A stretch of DNA of 64,000 nucleotides, taken from positions 321,557,925 to 321,621,924 of the forward strand of contig CM041776.1 of the NCBI GenBank assembly GCA_023374045.1. Reading direction: 5' to 3'. The translations under genes and the position numbers were made by a program. This DNA comes from Limonium bicolor (Eukaryota; Streptophyta; Magnoliopsida; Caryophyllales; Plumbaginaceae). Below the pieces are notes generated by a model. The model was not told the DNA's origin. It did no database searches and saw only the letters and a list, made by a program, of their open reading frames with translations. Of this stretch, positions 11,082 to 22,354 are shown one piece after another. How positions within the stretch are numbered: the stretch's first letter is position 1; every line of letters starts with the position of its first letter.

Positions 11082-12335
11082 TAGTTTGATCCCGGCTCCA
11101 CCGGTTCCAAACAGAGGATTAGGATTCGGAACCGGCCAAGATCGGTTCCGGTTCCAAAGGCCGAATTTGGATTTGGAACTGGTGCCGGTACCAAATTCAG
11201 TTCCAATTTTGAAATTTTTTTCTTATCTTTTTGTTCAAGTGTTGATTAAAATTTAAGATGTAAAGAATACTAAATTATTATGATTAAAATTGCAATATAA
11301 GAACAAAAAGAATTTTATTAATATGAATTCACTGCCTCATAAATCCTTATTAGGTAAAAACTCATTGGGAAACCCCTAATAAGGAAAATAGTACAAGTAC
11401 TCTGAGGTTACAAGATTACATGAAAAGAAAACTAATAGTACGGCATTCTACAAGATAGAAGTCCCAAGAGGTTTGTTCTTGTCCCCCCGCTTCTTCTACA
11501 TCCAAGTCAAACCAATCATCATATTGCTCTTCATATTGTTGTGCTCGCTTTTGGCAACGTAGTTTAGCTAAGTCTCAATCATTCTTCTCAACACAAACCC
11601 TGATTGAGTCTGTGCTTGGTGGAATCTTCTTTTCTTTGTGAAATATGGCCATATCCAAGATGATTTCTTTCTATTTGTTGGCATATCCACATCATCATCT
11701 TGATCATCTCCTTCATCCTGATCAGGATGGTGGGCATCGGATTGTGGCGTATCGGAGGATGTACCTATAATAGAAAAAACTGATGAAGGCGAATATTGCA
11801 TTTTGTCGATTTAGTCTTGCTCATCAACATTAAATTTGAATAAATTTGTAGGTTTGAATGAGTTTTGTATCGATTTCTTTCCAACACTTCTAGACATTTT
11901 GCTAGAATGTGGAAAATGAGCTTTTATAGTAGCTTAAACGCTTAATTGCACAAGAAAATAGTAGTAATATGAGAAAAGAAGAGAATGATTGGTTGTGTGT
12001 TAAAAATGTTGACAAATGGGGCATTTATAGTGTTTTCAGCCATATAACCATTTTATAGTCGTGTATAGTCGTTACACACACAAAAATAGTTGTTGGGTAC
12101 TTAGTTCCGGTACCAATAGTAACATTTTCAAATGTGGCCAACTAGACATAAGGGAAGTGGGAGTGTAACGGTCATTTTGACCAAATGTAATGATCATTTT
12201 GACTAGTTTCATTCCAAGTAGTTTCGGTTCCGATTCCGTGAATTCAGTTCCACACCAAACGTTACCCGGTTCTAGTTTCGGTTCCAACCGATTCCAAGTG
12301 GTTCCGGTTCTGGGTCGAATACGGGGTCCACACTA
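11082..12335 (-). mobile_element. Internally deleted hAT element
   Basis: Both ends are packed with GGTTCCGGTTCC-type motifs (11100-11210 and 12100-12310), the subterminal repeat style of hAT elements. Imperfect ends are TAGTTTGATCCCGG on the left and, inverted, TAGTGTGGACCCCG on the right. Between them lies a minus-strand remnant of transposase that joins an N-terminal zf-BED-like part to a C-terminal part, so the catalytic core is deleted. I could not identify an 8-bp target duplication, so the borders are approximate. Confidence 0.6.
11568..11801 (-). pseudogene. hAT transposase N-terminal remnant (BED-like)
   Basis: The 77-residue open frame starts MQYSPSSVF, has an acidic stretch, then RKKSSWIWPYFTKKR, which resembles the start of a BED zinc finger (basic residues followed by W-x-x-F-T) in hAT transposases. 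The zinc ligands that should follow are missing. Past the stop, another frame down to about 11460 reads like the acidic C-terminal tail of a hAT transposase. The element would depend on a transposase from elsewhere. Confidence 0.5.
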
Positions 12336-12632
12336 GTAAAAACCAAATATTTTGTACAAGTATTTGGTAAAGACTTAAATATTGTTAACTTATCTTGTTA
12401 TGAGTGACAAATATTTGTTACCAAAGATAGTAGAAGAAATTTAGACTATAACAATATAATTGTTAGAATTATTTTAGTAACAATAAAACTTTTATTAACG
12501 AATAAAAGTCATTATAATAAAAAAATTAATATTCAGTTATGTTATCTCAAATAACTACAATTCATTAAATTGATAACGACGTTAATACCATTATATGGAT
12601 GGCCTTAATAGTTGACAAAAACCAAGAATTGT

Positions 12633-12753
12633 CCTAAGGGCATTCACTCTTGTTAGAGTGGATTCCAATTCCAAAATAATAATATTTTATTCTTCTACTC
12701 ATAATCTCTATCTTCTTTTACAGGTTCCTAAGGGCATTCACTCTTGTTAGAGT
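12633..12753 (+). repeat. Direct repeat of 27 bp (MITE-end-like)
   Basis: CCTAAGGGCATTCACTCTTG and the following seven bases (TTAGAGT) occur at 12633-12659 and at 12727-12753. The sequence resembles the GGGCAT... ends of PIF/Harbinger MITEs, but the copies are direct rather than inverted. It may be two fused left ends or a tandem duplication. Confidence 0.65.
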
Positions 12754-13324
12754 CACTTCAATGAATAGAGTAATTCAGTGGCGGACCTATGTTGTAGACT
12801 GTGGGGGCACGTGCCCCCACAGGTTTTTTGAAAAATATAAGTATATATGTGTCTATATATGAGAAAAATAAATAATAAATGTTAGATAACTAAATAGTGT
12901 AGACCAAATATGATGTTTTAACATTCAAAATACTACATGTTCAAAACTTGGGTTGATTTTATCAGTATTATAATTATAGTTGAAAAAGCATCTCCACTCA
13001 TGAAATATATTAAAATGGAAGATGAACTTGTTGGTGATAGAATCATATATTTTATGTCCATTAAAAACAATATTATTATGTATCATTTTCAAATGATAAA
13101 GATACTATAGAGCAATTTTAATTTAAATATTAAATATTATTTGGATTTTGGGAAGCCCGTTCATAGATGCGCCAAGGCCGAGCCGAGGGTGCACCCCCGA
13201 GGCATTTTGGTGGCTGATGAGCGTTGCCCTTGTTTTGTTGATGCGGTCCCAGCTATGAGTACTCCCTCACGAAGCTGCCCAAAAGGTTTTGGGGACTTGC
13301 CCAGTTCTGGAGCTAAAGATAGAA

Positions 13325-13530
13325 GGGTTTGGCGATTCTCGCCGTGGTGCGGCAGGAGAAACCTTCAGTTGCGGAAGCCATTCCAGCAGAAATGCAGGAC
13401 TTGCTCTCTGAGAATGTGGACTTGATGCCCCCAGAGTTGCCTCCGGACTACCCCCACGTCGTCCCATCGACCATCGCGTCGAGCTGGTTCCTGGTGCCGT
13501 GCCCCCTGCCCAGGCTCCTATCGTATGTCG
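13325..13530 (+). pseudogene. Ty3/gypsy pol fragment captured in a hAT element
   Basis: One frame gives LAVVRQEK...MQDLLSENVDLMPPELPP. A one-base shift then gives PPRRPIDHRVELVPGA followed by PPAQAP, and a further one-base shift gives YRMSP. This is the order of the segment just before the gypsy reverse transcriptase palm (E-L-P...L-P-P-R-R...I-D-H...E-L-x-P-G...A-P-Y-R-M). Frameshifts lie near 13445 and 13515, and nothing of the RT core follows. GC content stands out sharply from the host element. Confidence 0.75.
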
Positions 13531-13691
13531 CCGGTGATGTTAACCTTGTCAACTTGCATGCTTGCTTGCTTGTGTTCTTGTGAATGCTTGTCTGTGTGCT
13601 TGCGTGCTTGTGTGATCAGTGGATGTTTGTCTTGTGATGTCTTGTCGCGAGAAAATTTTCCATTTTAGAGGTTGCGCATTACAATTTTGGT

Positions 13692-13977
13692 AGAAAATTC
13701 ACAAGATACCACTGTTTAAGTTTCTAATTCACAAAATACCACCTTTTTTCGTAATTCAGCTTTAAACATGCTTAAACGTTGTCCAAAATTGATGAAATTT
13801 ATATGGATGATGCTAAAGTGTTATATTTTGGTCCAATATCAAATTTGAAGTTTTTTAAGCTCATATATAACACGTGGGCCGATGAACATGTGACTTTAAG
13901 CATGTTTAAAGCTGAATTACAAAAAAACAATGATATTTTGTGAATTAGAAACTTAAGTGGTATCTTATGAATTTTCT
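13692..13977. mobile_element. Foldback MITE, family F copy 2 (286 bp)
   Basis: The left AGAAAATTCACAAGATACCA is mirrored by TATCTTATGAATTTTCT on the right. The inner block TTGGTCCAATATCAAATTTG matches the 32004 element exactly over that stretch. The copy is shorter because most of the right inner arm is missing. It is nested inside the hAT element at 12776-14057. Confidence 0.8.
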
Positions 13978-15296
13978 CATTATTTTAAAATATTTTATTT
14001 GTCAGATTCTATTCCATAAAAAGTGCCCCACGGTCTTAAGTTCTGGGTCCGCCACTGGAGTAATTGCAGCTATACCATCTATTTTATGGCAACTCTATGA
14101 CAAGAAAAATTCACAGCAAATTAATAGCATGATGAATTACTGATTAGCAATCTTAGATAAAACAGTATAGTACATACATTCCAAAATCAGGCATTGACAT
14201 CATCTCTTGCGTACTGACAAAAACCTAAATCGAGCAAAACACAATACATTGTTTCGGCTATAAAATGTCTTGGTTTCACCTAAAACTACTTCAACTCCGC
14301 CAACAACAAAAAAACAACTCCAACAGATTCAAGCACCACTCTTGTGGACCTATATTCTAGGACTTCAAGCTTAAGCTGCAGCCGCATCTTTAGCTTCTTG
14401 GGCATTCTATAACCACCCGGGGCATTTATACCCACAACAACGCAAGCATGATCACGCTCAACGGTTCCAGAGTGACTTGTTCTAATGGCTTAAATTGCTC
14501 TGCTTGCAGCTTCTTCACTTCTTGGGCAAAACAGCTTCGGCAGGACTAGTGGAATCAATGCAATTCGCCTACACAAAAGATAAATTTAGCTTCACGAACA
14601 GTTAAATAATTGGGCAAATCAGAGTAACATTGTTGTCAAATGGCACTCCGACAGGGCGAAAGCCAACCTTGATGGATATGACAAGTGGCCGCCGGCTTTG
14701 AGGAAGTAAGATGCATTCAGGGCTACAATCCTAGCCTGTTTGTTGTGAAGGAGAAAGTCGTAAGTCAGTTTGTCAAATACTAAATCACCAGTTCAAACAA
14801 CATCTTCAACACAACATGCAGGAATGTGTAGCCAAAATCTTCAGAGACAGCTACTAATTACCACAGAGGGATCCAACGGAATCCCAGTCCCACATGTACC
14901 AACACTTGGCACTGATAATCAATATGAAAATGGTATTGTCCTGTCATGCTAGTACACTTTTCTTATGAAACATGTGGGTCACTTGGTCAACAGATAAACG
15001 CTAATAGACAACAGTAGAGTTGCAAAGTTGTAAAAGTCAGAGGTTTAATTCCATCTTGAAAATCTAGGTTGATATTACAAGAAAATGCCAGCATAAACAA
15101 CAGGTGTCCATGCACAAGTATAGACTTGGGACTATAGGTAGAATGGTAAGATACACATCACACATCTACTAAATAGTTGTGTAGAGTGTCAGTGTACAAC
15201 ATAGCCATTAATCAAGCTAAAATTGATCAGCATCACAAGAAAGAGACATCAGTTAAAACCAAAGAAAGCAAATGAGAATATTTTGGAAGAAAAATC

Positions 15297-15365
15297 GCAT
15301 CAGATAATCGGAGTTCACATCACCCATTAAGTCTTGAAGGGGAATCCGATAAACTCATCCTGTGC
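15297..15365 (-). ncRNA. Box C/D snoRNA-like unit 1 in fibrillarin intron 5 (U60f-like)
   Basis: On the minus strand the unit has a GCA/TGC closing stem, box C AGGATGA (15355-15361, one mismatch to RTGATGA), a C'-like GTGATGT and box D CTGA (15300-15303) beside the stem. The antisense stretch at 15337-15349 is the complement of AAGGGGAATCCGA, a sequence I recall as conserved in plant 25S rRNA. Arabidopsis fibrillarin genes are known to host a box C/D snoRNA (U60f) in their fifth intron, and this is also the fifth intron. The exact methylation site is not determined. Confidence 0.7.
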
Positions 15366-15478
15366 ATATAATTGTATAAAAGTAGAAGCAAAGTAAGGGA
15401 ATGTTTAAAAGAAACTTCAGCATAGCCAAATAATCATACTAAACCAAAGACTCGTTATGAAATCTTTTGAAAGAAAGC

Positions 15479-15547
15479 GCATCAGATATTCGGAGTTTAC
15501 ATCACCCAATAAGTCGTGAAGGGGAATCCGATAAACTCAGCATGTGC
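15479..15547 (-). ncRNA. Box C/D snoRNA-like unit 2, tandem copy in the same intron
   Basis: This is a second copy of the unit at 15297, 182 bp away in the same orientation. Box C is ATGCTGA (15537-15543, one mismatch to RTGATGA), the C'-like box GTGATGT is at 15499-15505 and box D CTGA at 15482-15485, with the GCA/TGC stem. The 13-base antisense to 25S rRNA is unchanged (15519-15531). Differences between the copies lie mainly in box C and the second guide. The two box C mismatches are at different positions, so the ancestral box was probably ATGATGA. Confidence 0.7.
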
Positions 15548-15995
15548 AAATGATGGTGTGAAAAGAGAACATAAAACAAATAATTTTTTGCAAAATAAAT
15601 TAAACAAAGCATATAAACATATAGTGCAGGGTTTCAAATACAATACAAAATAAAACAAGGCAACAAAAGTAGACAACAGATTTTGGTTCAGCAGAAGAAG
15701 CAGTATTAGAATTAATTACATCTAAATGAAAGTCAAGCCCAACAAACCTGATCAGGCTGGGCAACATCAGCAAAAATAACATCAACCATTCCTACTAGCA
15801 TTCTATACTTTGCTGGATGCCTAGCATCTTCAATGATGGGTATGACATTTGTCCTTTTCTTTGCCATGTTAACTAGATCTCTCCCACTTCTGTGAGAGAA
15901 TTCAACAGCGTAGACAACACCAGTCTGACAAAGTAACGTTCCTGCAGTCAGTTATGGATAACTTGGACATACATGAATAAACGATAAATAAATCA

Positions 15996-16124
<129 letters not shown>

Positions 16125-17204
16125 CTACCAAAACAAATAACTACTAAAGCTTCATCTGATTACTATAACAAACTTACAATCCATATATGGTCAACACCAC
16201 CAAGAATAGCAGCAGCTAACTTAGAACGGAAAGGATTCCAGACACGGTATTCAACCTTGGTTCCATCTTCATTCTGAAATTAGAATCAACATCACACCAA
16301 TGGAGAGTTAGCATCAACAAGGTTATTTACAACTCAAAAAATGCAGACCTCCATAAAACAGAGAATTAGATAGGCGATAGAAAGTAAATCATCATGCACA
16401 CCTGAACTGATATTCTCTTTTCGTTATAAACAGCTTCACCTGGCACCATGTTCTTTGTGACCAGAGCATCCTCTTTCCCCTTAGCAATAAACACACCTTC
16501 ATGTCTGTGGCTCAACAATAACCTTGCTACCTCCCTTCATACCACCACCTCTTCCCCCTCTGCCACCACCTCGGGGGCCACCCCTTCCCCGACCTCGATC
16601 ACCCCTCCCTCCTGGCTTGAAACTACCGCCTCGAGGTCCCAACCGTCCTCCTCCTCTCCCTCTTCCACCATCTCCTCTACCCCTAAAACCACCTCCACCA
16701 CGACCTGGAACAGTATAAATATTAACATATGTTGATGTAGAAGAATAACGGAGAACTAAATGGACTGTAAAACAACTAACGGCCGTCAAAGCAAGTTCAG
16801 TGTACATGAGAGAATACGAGACAATTAACGAGCAAGCTACAACTCAAAAAGGAATAAAAACTAAAGCGGAATAACAGAAACATCGAATCCATCACTAGTG
16901 GAACGAAAATCAAAACCGTTTTTGGTCCTAGCAATGCAGTTTTCAGAGATTGAACACTGGAAGAGTCCTCACAAAATCACAAGTGCAGAAACGGAAACCG
17001 GCAAAAATCCCGACCATATGAAAATTAACCAGCAAGCTACAGGTGAAAGGAGCATGGAAAGATAGTGGAGTAAGAAGCTCTCCTACCTCTTCCATTGGAG
17101 GCGCCATGTGACTTGTTTGTACAAGAGGTAGCGTCAAGGAAATGAGAGAGGCTACTGTGCAGGAGCGGCGAAGGTAGTACTCAGTATTCAAGCACAAGCC
17201 GGGA

Positions 17205-17269
17205 CTTTATAATAGGGTAGAGCCGTGCTTCGCTGCTCTGCTGGAAGATGAAGCAAGGGTTTAGGGTTT
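17205..17269 (-). promoter_or_regulatory. Fibrillarin promoter: telo-box and TATA
   Basis: The minus strand reads AAACCCTAA (17261-17269), the telo-box common in plant ribosomal, snoRNA and nucleolar gene promoters, next to an AAGCCCA element. A TATA-like TATTATAAAG follows at 17205-17214, about 100 bases before the ATG. The arrangement fits coordinated expression with ribosome biogenesis genes. Confidence 0.65.
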
Positions 17270-17671
17270 TTGGGCTTCCGAACTAAATTATGTATATTAT
17301 TCCGATTTTAGTCTCCTCAAAATATAAAATCTCGGGTAAGGGGAAAATTGTGCTGTAAAGCACCATTTTCTTTTCATGAGATATCCTCAAACCTCTTCCT
17401 TAATGGACTTTGCTGTTTGGGCCGGTTTCTAAGTAGCCCGTTTCAAGATCCACTTGAGGACCGACTGAAACAAAACAAACCAACGCGTTCTATGAGCGCG
17501 ATTCTATTTTTGTTCACATTAATGTGACACATGTCACATGCTAATTTGTTTTTAAAGTCTCTTGGACCCACTATAATTGAAATGATGAGTTCTGATTGGT
17601 TAACCACTTATTAACCAGAGGGGCATTAAACCAAACGCAGCAATTGTTGCGTTCAGCGAACAGGACCGACG

Positions 17672-18221
17672 TAGACCTGTTAAACGGGTTATTCTATTCA
17701 TTCGGGTATTGGGTCATATCTGTTCGGGTCAATATTTTTTCAGGTTATTATCAGGTCAAATCGGGCTCAGATTATAACAGTGTCAGGTGGAATTGAGTTT
17801 CAGTTATTTCGGGTTAATATTATTTGAAAAAATATTAAATTAAATATATACCTAATTTCTATAAAAAAAATATACTACATATAGATCACAAAAAGTCAAT
17901 ACAATGCATATTTGAATTATATTCGGATATATAATAAGGTTAAATCAAGCTTTTATCATATTTATTCAGGTCATTCACATTAAGGACAATTTAGAGTCAC
18001 TATTATTTCATATTATTCGAGTTTGATTAATTTTTAATTAATATTACTTCGAGATATTTTGGATTCAGGTCAATTTGAGATAAATAAATTTTTTGGTTCA
18101 TTCTGGACTTAAACCCATCGAGTTTTGGGTTTATTATATTTAAATATGCTCGGGTTTCGGTCAGACTTTGAGTAAGGGTCAAACGAACGAGTTTTCGGGT
18201 TGGTCAAATTTGACAGTTGTA
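17672..18221. mobile_element. hAT-like non-autonomous element with CGGGT repeats
   Basis: The left end TAGACCTGTTAAACGGG and the inverted right end TACAACTGTCAAATTTG are similar, and the interior repeats TCGGGT/CGGGTC many times (17700-17830, 18100-18200). This is the look of plant hAT-type MITEs starting TAG..CTGTCAAA. The flanking 8-mers GACCGACG and GCCCACAA are only partly alike, so no clean target duplication is claimed. Confidence 0.45.
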
Positions 18222-21200
18222 GCCCACAAGTCAAAATCCAAAAATAAAACACACACCACAAATTGATCTAAATACGCAATTATGTCTATTTGGTCTAATC
18301 CTATAATTGGACTAAATTCAAGTATTTAAAAATATTACACATAAAATTTTATTCACCCAAACCTAAAAAAAATCTTAATATAAATGTATCAAAATAATAG
18401 TGACTCAAATCTAACCTAAATCCAGATTATCTAAAAATTTAGTGACACAAACTCGAATGACTTAAATTAATAGGATAAAACTTGAACGAAAATCAACCTT
18501 TTAATACTAAGGAGAGAACCACCATGACCTTTAAATGAAGGCCCACGTTAAGAATTGAGTATTGGGAAGCAAGCCGAGGGCGAAGGAATGAGCAAGGGAA
18601 GCAGACCAATGAAGATTCATGAGTCAATTTCCCAGTTGTCCTAAGTTTCGTGTGCTACTTAACCCATAAAACCGTCCCACATGGGTCTATCGTACTATCT
18701 CCATGATGGATTGAGTTTTAACAGACGATCGATCCACAAGACTAATCCACGTGGGTCGAGCGTTGTTGTCCTAGATTACTAATCGAGTTTACATGCGCTA
18801 CACATAACCCCATGTCTTCTCGAGGTGACCAACGCACAAGACCACCCACGGCGGTCGATTGGACATTTTTCTACAATTTGTATGGCATGCTATAAAGGCA
18901 ATGCAGGATATAGTGCGTTTACTCGTGATTGTCGAACGCCCCCATAATGTTTTGAACCTTTATCTTTTATTGGCTAACTTTAGGAGTGAAAGTTTTGAAT
19001 ACATTGAGAGTAAGAAGAAGAAATAGGAGATTTCTCAATTGAATCTTGTCTTCCTTAACCTCTTTCATGGTTACTTTATCTTCCTTTACTCGTGTATCTT
19101 CTTTATGGTTGAGTTACTTGAGTATACCAATTATGTACACTAGGTTGAGGGTTGGATCCCCAAACCCTAACTACGTTGTTATTCATATTTTCCATAAGAC
19201 AAGTTGACTTTCTCTCTGTTGATCTTCATTAATGCTTTAAATTTATCATCTAAGGCATTTATGTAGGTATCTAAAAATTAATGAGTTTAACTTAGGGATT
19301 TAGACCTAGATAAAATAGAAATAATGGAACTAATTAACTATCTTAATTAGTTTACATGCTCTGCAACTATTGGATGAGCTTGTTTTCAATGCTACCTCTT
19401 TACTAAGTCTCCAACCAATTGTAGGGTTAAACTCTCCATATAAGATGAGCTTATTTTTTGTGCTTTATCAATGTTTATCATGCTCATTTCTTCACTGTAG
19501 CTAGTTTCCCATAGTTTTTTGTTCTATTGGTGTTCTTACACAATTATTGTTTAAACATCAAGATAACTTAACTAGGAGCAAAATAGACAAAAAGATAAGC
19601 ATGTGGGAACAAACGGAATTGAAGTCGGAGCTATTTGTTTGGTTTCAGCATTTTTGTGGCATTTTCCCATTTGGCATAAAAGGCAAATACGCCAATGTTG
19701 CCTCTTGACTATTCAGTCATTTTGCCCTAAGGCTCTATTTATGCCCGATTCTCTTTGATGAAATTCTTCATGTCGCTTCTCACTTCTTCTTCATTCTCCA
19801 TTCTCTTTGTCAATCATTGATGTCAATTGACGGTTGAACGTTTGTTATCACCCGCATCTGCGCGGGTTACTGTCTCATTCTCCCTTCTTCTTCATTTTGT
19901 TCTTCTCTTTGTAGTTTTCATTCTTGAATGATAACACACTACACACCATGTTAGTGAAGGTTTGTGCCCTTCTTTCCTTATTCTTCTTCCTCCATTGCTC
20001 ACCGGTGGGTCGTTTGCATCACCGGTAGCTCTTCTTTTAGCTCTTTCTCCCTCAAATTTTGTTCTCTACGTCCCCATTTTTGCTCGAGCTTCGTTTTGGG
20101 CTTGGTAAGTGCATAACAGTTATGACTTCAAACTGCTTCATAATTTCTAGGGTTTATACCCAGTTTTTGGTAGATTTGAGTTCATTCGCCTATTTGGGTG
20201 TGTTGTTTACTGATTGCATTTTGCCTTGGCTTAGCTCATCCACCGGTTGATGCGCCACCCATGTTATCCTTTATTCCGATTCGCTCGCATCTGGACTTTT
20301 GCTAAGGTACTTGTGCTTCTATTTTGCTACATTTTTGTTGTCTTTGGTATACGTTTTCGGCTATTCTTTTGTTACTGAGAACTGTCCATGGTGTTCTATG
20401 CTTGGGATTTTTCGTTGAGATCTGATTCACCTTTGTTATATACTTGCCTAAGAATGATGTCATGTGTTTTTGTTATCTTCGTGGCTTGACCGATCAACAG
20501 ATTTGCATACATGTTAGTTTTAACTTGACTGATATATGATTTGCCTACTGATGTTGAATCGGCTTTTCCTTATGAACTAGAATTGGCTATAAACGGTTGG
20601 TTCAATTTTGGTTAAGATCCCTTTGAAACCTGAGTCGCTTAATGGTTGGATACTTGGATTCAAGGTGTGATCGGTGTTTATTGAGGTTGGTTCGTATGTG
20701 GTTACCGTCCCTTGTTTGGAACCTGAATTGGTTGTTAATACCACTTTGGTTGAATTGGAACTTGAATTGGTTACCGTCCCCTGTTCTAATTTGATTCGAT
20801 CTAATTAGTCTGAGCTAATACCACTTTGGTTGATTACAATGTCAGTGCTACATCATAAACTGAATAATCCTTGTTGAGAATAAAAAAAATGGCCATACAT
20901 TGTGGATTAGTGTATGACTACCGCTTGCGTTAGTTAGAACTACTGTTACCTATAACGGCCACCTCCACCTTAAGTTCTACCCTAGTGATCTTGGCGTGAT
21001 TAGAAATCCAAAGATAAGTATAGAGAATGCAAAAAGGGTAGCACTATTGTGGCAGTAACGGAAGTTATAGGTTGAGTTTTGTCATAACTTCTTAAGTGGT
21101 TATTGTGATTCTACACTAGTTCACTCACCGATGATGGGGCTAACATACTCTAGCTGAATAGTCCATAAAATAACCAAAAAGCGATGATGAGAGGAAACAT

Positions 21201-21630
21201 ACTCGAGATTAATAGTCCCGAAAAACACATTTGTGTTGTATTGATGCCTTGTGGCGATCATATGAAGATGAACGACATCAGGAGACATATAGGACCCGAC
21301 GAGAGTGAACAACAACGACGGAGCAGTGGTGAGCGGTCGAGAACAAGCATTATTCTATATATTAATAGGTCGTAGTTATTATTTGTAAAGTTATTATACG
21401 GATGCAATCACGCAAATGTGAATAAGTAATGAGTGTATTAAACTATGTATAGTTACAATTGTTGTTAAAACTTAATAACATTTACTACATGATCTTGTTA
21501 TACTAATAACACATTATTGTTTAGTACATGATTTCATACAACATTAAGCTTTTAAAGGCTATTAAAATGGAAACTGTTTAATGTTCATTACACGACTTCG
21601 TAATTAACTTTAAATTTGAACTATTATTAG
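18222..21630. other. No supported gene; mixed repeat-derived DNA
   Basis: There are short open frames only, none with a recognisable domain. Near 18660-18870 lies GC-richer sequence with related phrases (ACATGGGTCTATCG, ACGTGGGTCGAGCG). At 19849-19866 a short hairpin ACCCGC-ATCT-GCGCGGGT stands out. Near 20700-20800 GAATTGGTTACCGTCCC-type phrases repeat. Pyrimidine-rich TTCTTC tracts at 19770-20050 look like a promoter or 5' leader, but no gene follows. Confidence 0.45.
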
Positions 21631-22160
21631 ATGGCATCTGAGCAACGAAAAAAAAAACTTCTAAGGCTAGAAAGAGAAAAGAAGCGGTTGAGGGTGACAA
21701 TATTCAGAGCAATAAGTGTTGGGAAAATGAACGAACTAGTTTACTGATTAGGCTGATGGGTACCCACTATATGCACTCCCTTGGGAAAGGTGGCGACATC
21801 GTCAACGGAACCGTGAAACACGTGGAAGAGGACTTCAACAAGATCTGTGATACGAACTACACATACGACAATTTCAAATCCAAGAGCGACGGGCTTAGAA
21901 AGTAGCGTATGGATTGGAAAAGGCTAAAGAAAGGTACTATTGGCCATGGGAGGATAAGGACAAACAAACAGTTGATGCTGACGAGGAGTGGTGGGCACGA
22001 AAACTAGCGGTAATAAAACAACATTAGTTAACCTTGATAATAGTTTTTTCCTTTACGGGTATCTAATAATTTGAATTATTAGAAGGACATCTCGTTCCAG
22101 CACTTCAAGACTTCGTGTTTCAACCCGGAGGAGGAAGATCACCTCCAGCTTGTGTGTTGA
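21631..22160 (+). pseudogene. Myb/SANT-like DNA-binding protein, broken
   Basis: ATG at 21631 opens MASEQRKKK. A shift in the A run near 21650 restores a frame with CWENERTSLLIRL, KHVEEDFNKICDTNYTYDNF and KSKSDGLRK, then a TAG at 21903, MDWKRLKKG, and after another shift DADEEWWARKLA. A GT donor near 22013 and an AG at 22081-22082 bracket an intron, and the second exon reads KDISFQHFKTSCF. This matches the plant Myb/SANT-like (Myb_DNA-bind_3) domain found in host proteins and in PIF/Harbinger-associated proteins. One stop and two frameshifts make it non-functional. It may belong to the same transposon as the Ulp1-like piece downstream. Confidence 0.6.
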
Positions 22161-22210
22161 TGACGGTGAGCCAAAAGGAACAAGAAAGTTTCGTTCTTCC
22201 AGTGCCCTCT

Positions 22211-22354
22211 CAGGCGAATCCAAAGGGGGCCGGGGGGCAACCCCCCTCCTAAACTTTTAAAAATTTATCAAATGCTCCTATAAATTTTTGAAAAAGTACA
22301 AAATGACATAATATTTTAAAGTATTTAGCGAACTTTGGATTCTATTGGTCACTG
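22211..22354. mobile_element. Short hAT-type MITE, same family as 62377-62546
   Basis: It starts CAGGCGAATCC with an AAAGGGGGCC block and a run of GGGG/CCCC, then AAACTTTT, TTTATCAAATGC and AATGACATAATATTTTAAAG, and ends GGTCACTG. The element at 62377 has the same blocks in the same order. No target duplication is visible here. It sits between the SANT-like and Ulp1-like pieces. Confidence 0.65.

Larger units (their letters stand above)
12776..14057. mobile_element. Complete non-autonomous hAT element with 8-bp TSD
   Basis: The left end CAGTGGCGGACC and right end GGGTCCGCCACTG are inverted, and both flanks carry the identical 8-bp duplication GAGTAATT (12768-12775 and 14058-14065). The CAGTGGCGGA terminus and 8-bp duplication are typical of hAT elements. 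It is 1282 bp long and encodes no transposase. It contains a GC-rich piece of Ty3/gypsy pol (about 13325-13530) and a foldback MITE (13692-13977), so it is a composite of at least three element types. Confidence 0.9.

Noticed and set aside
16448..16735. Long open frames on the plus strand opposite the fibrillarin Gly/Arg domain
   Set aside because: They are mirror frames of a GC-rich low-complexity exon; the minus strand has the conserved protein and splice signals.
19845..19875. CCCGC...GCGCGGG hairpin as a Helitron 3' end
   Set aside because: No CTRR terminus at the expected distance and no paired TC start were found.
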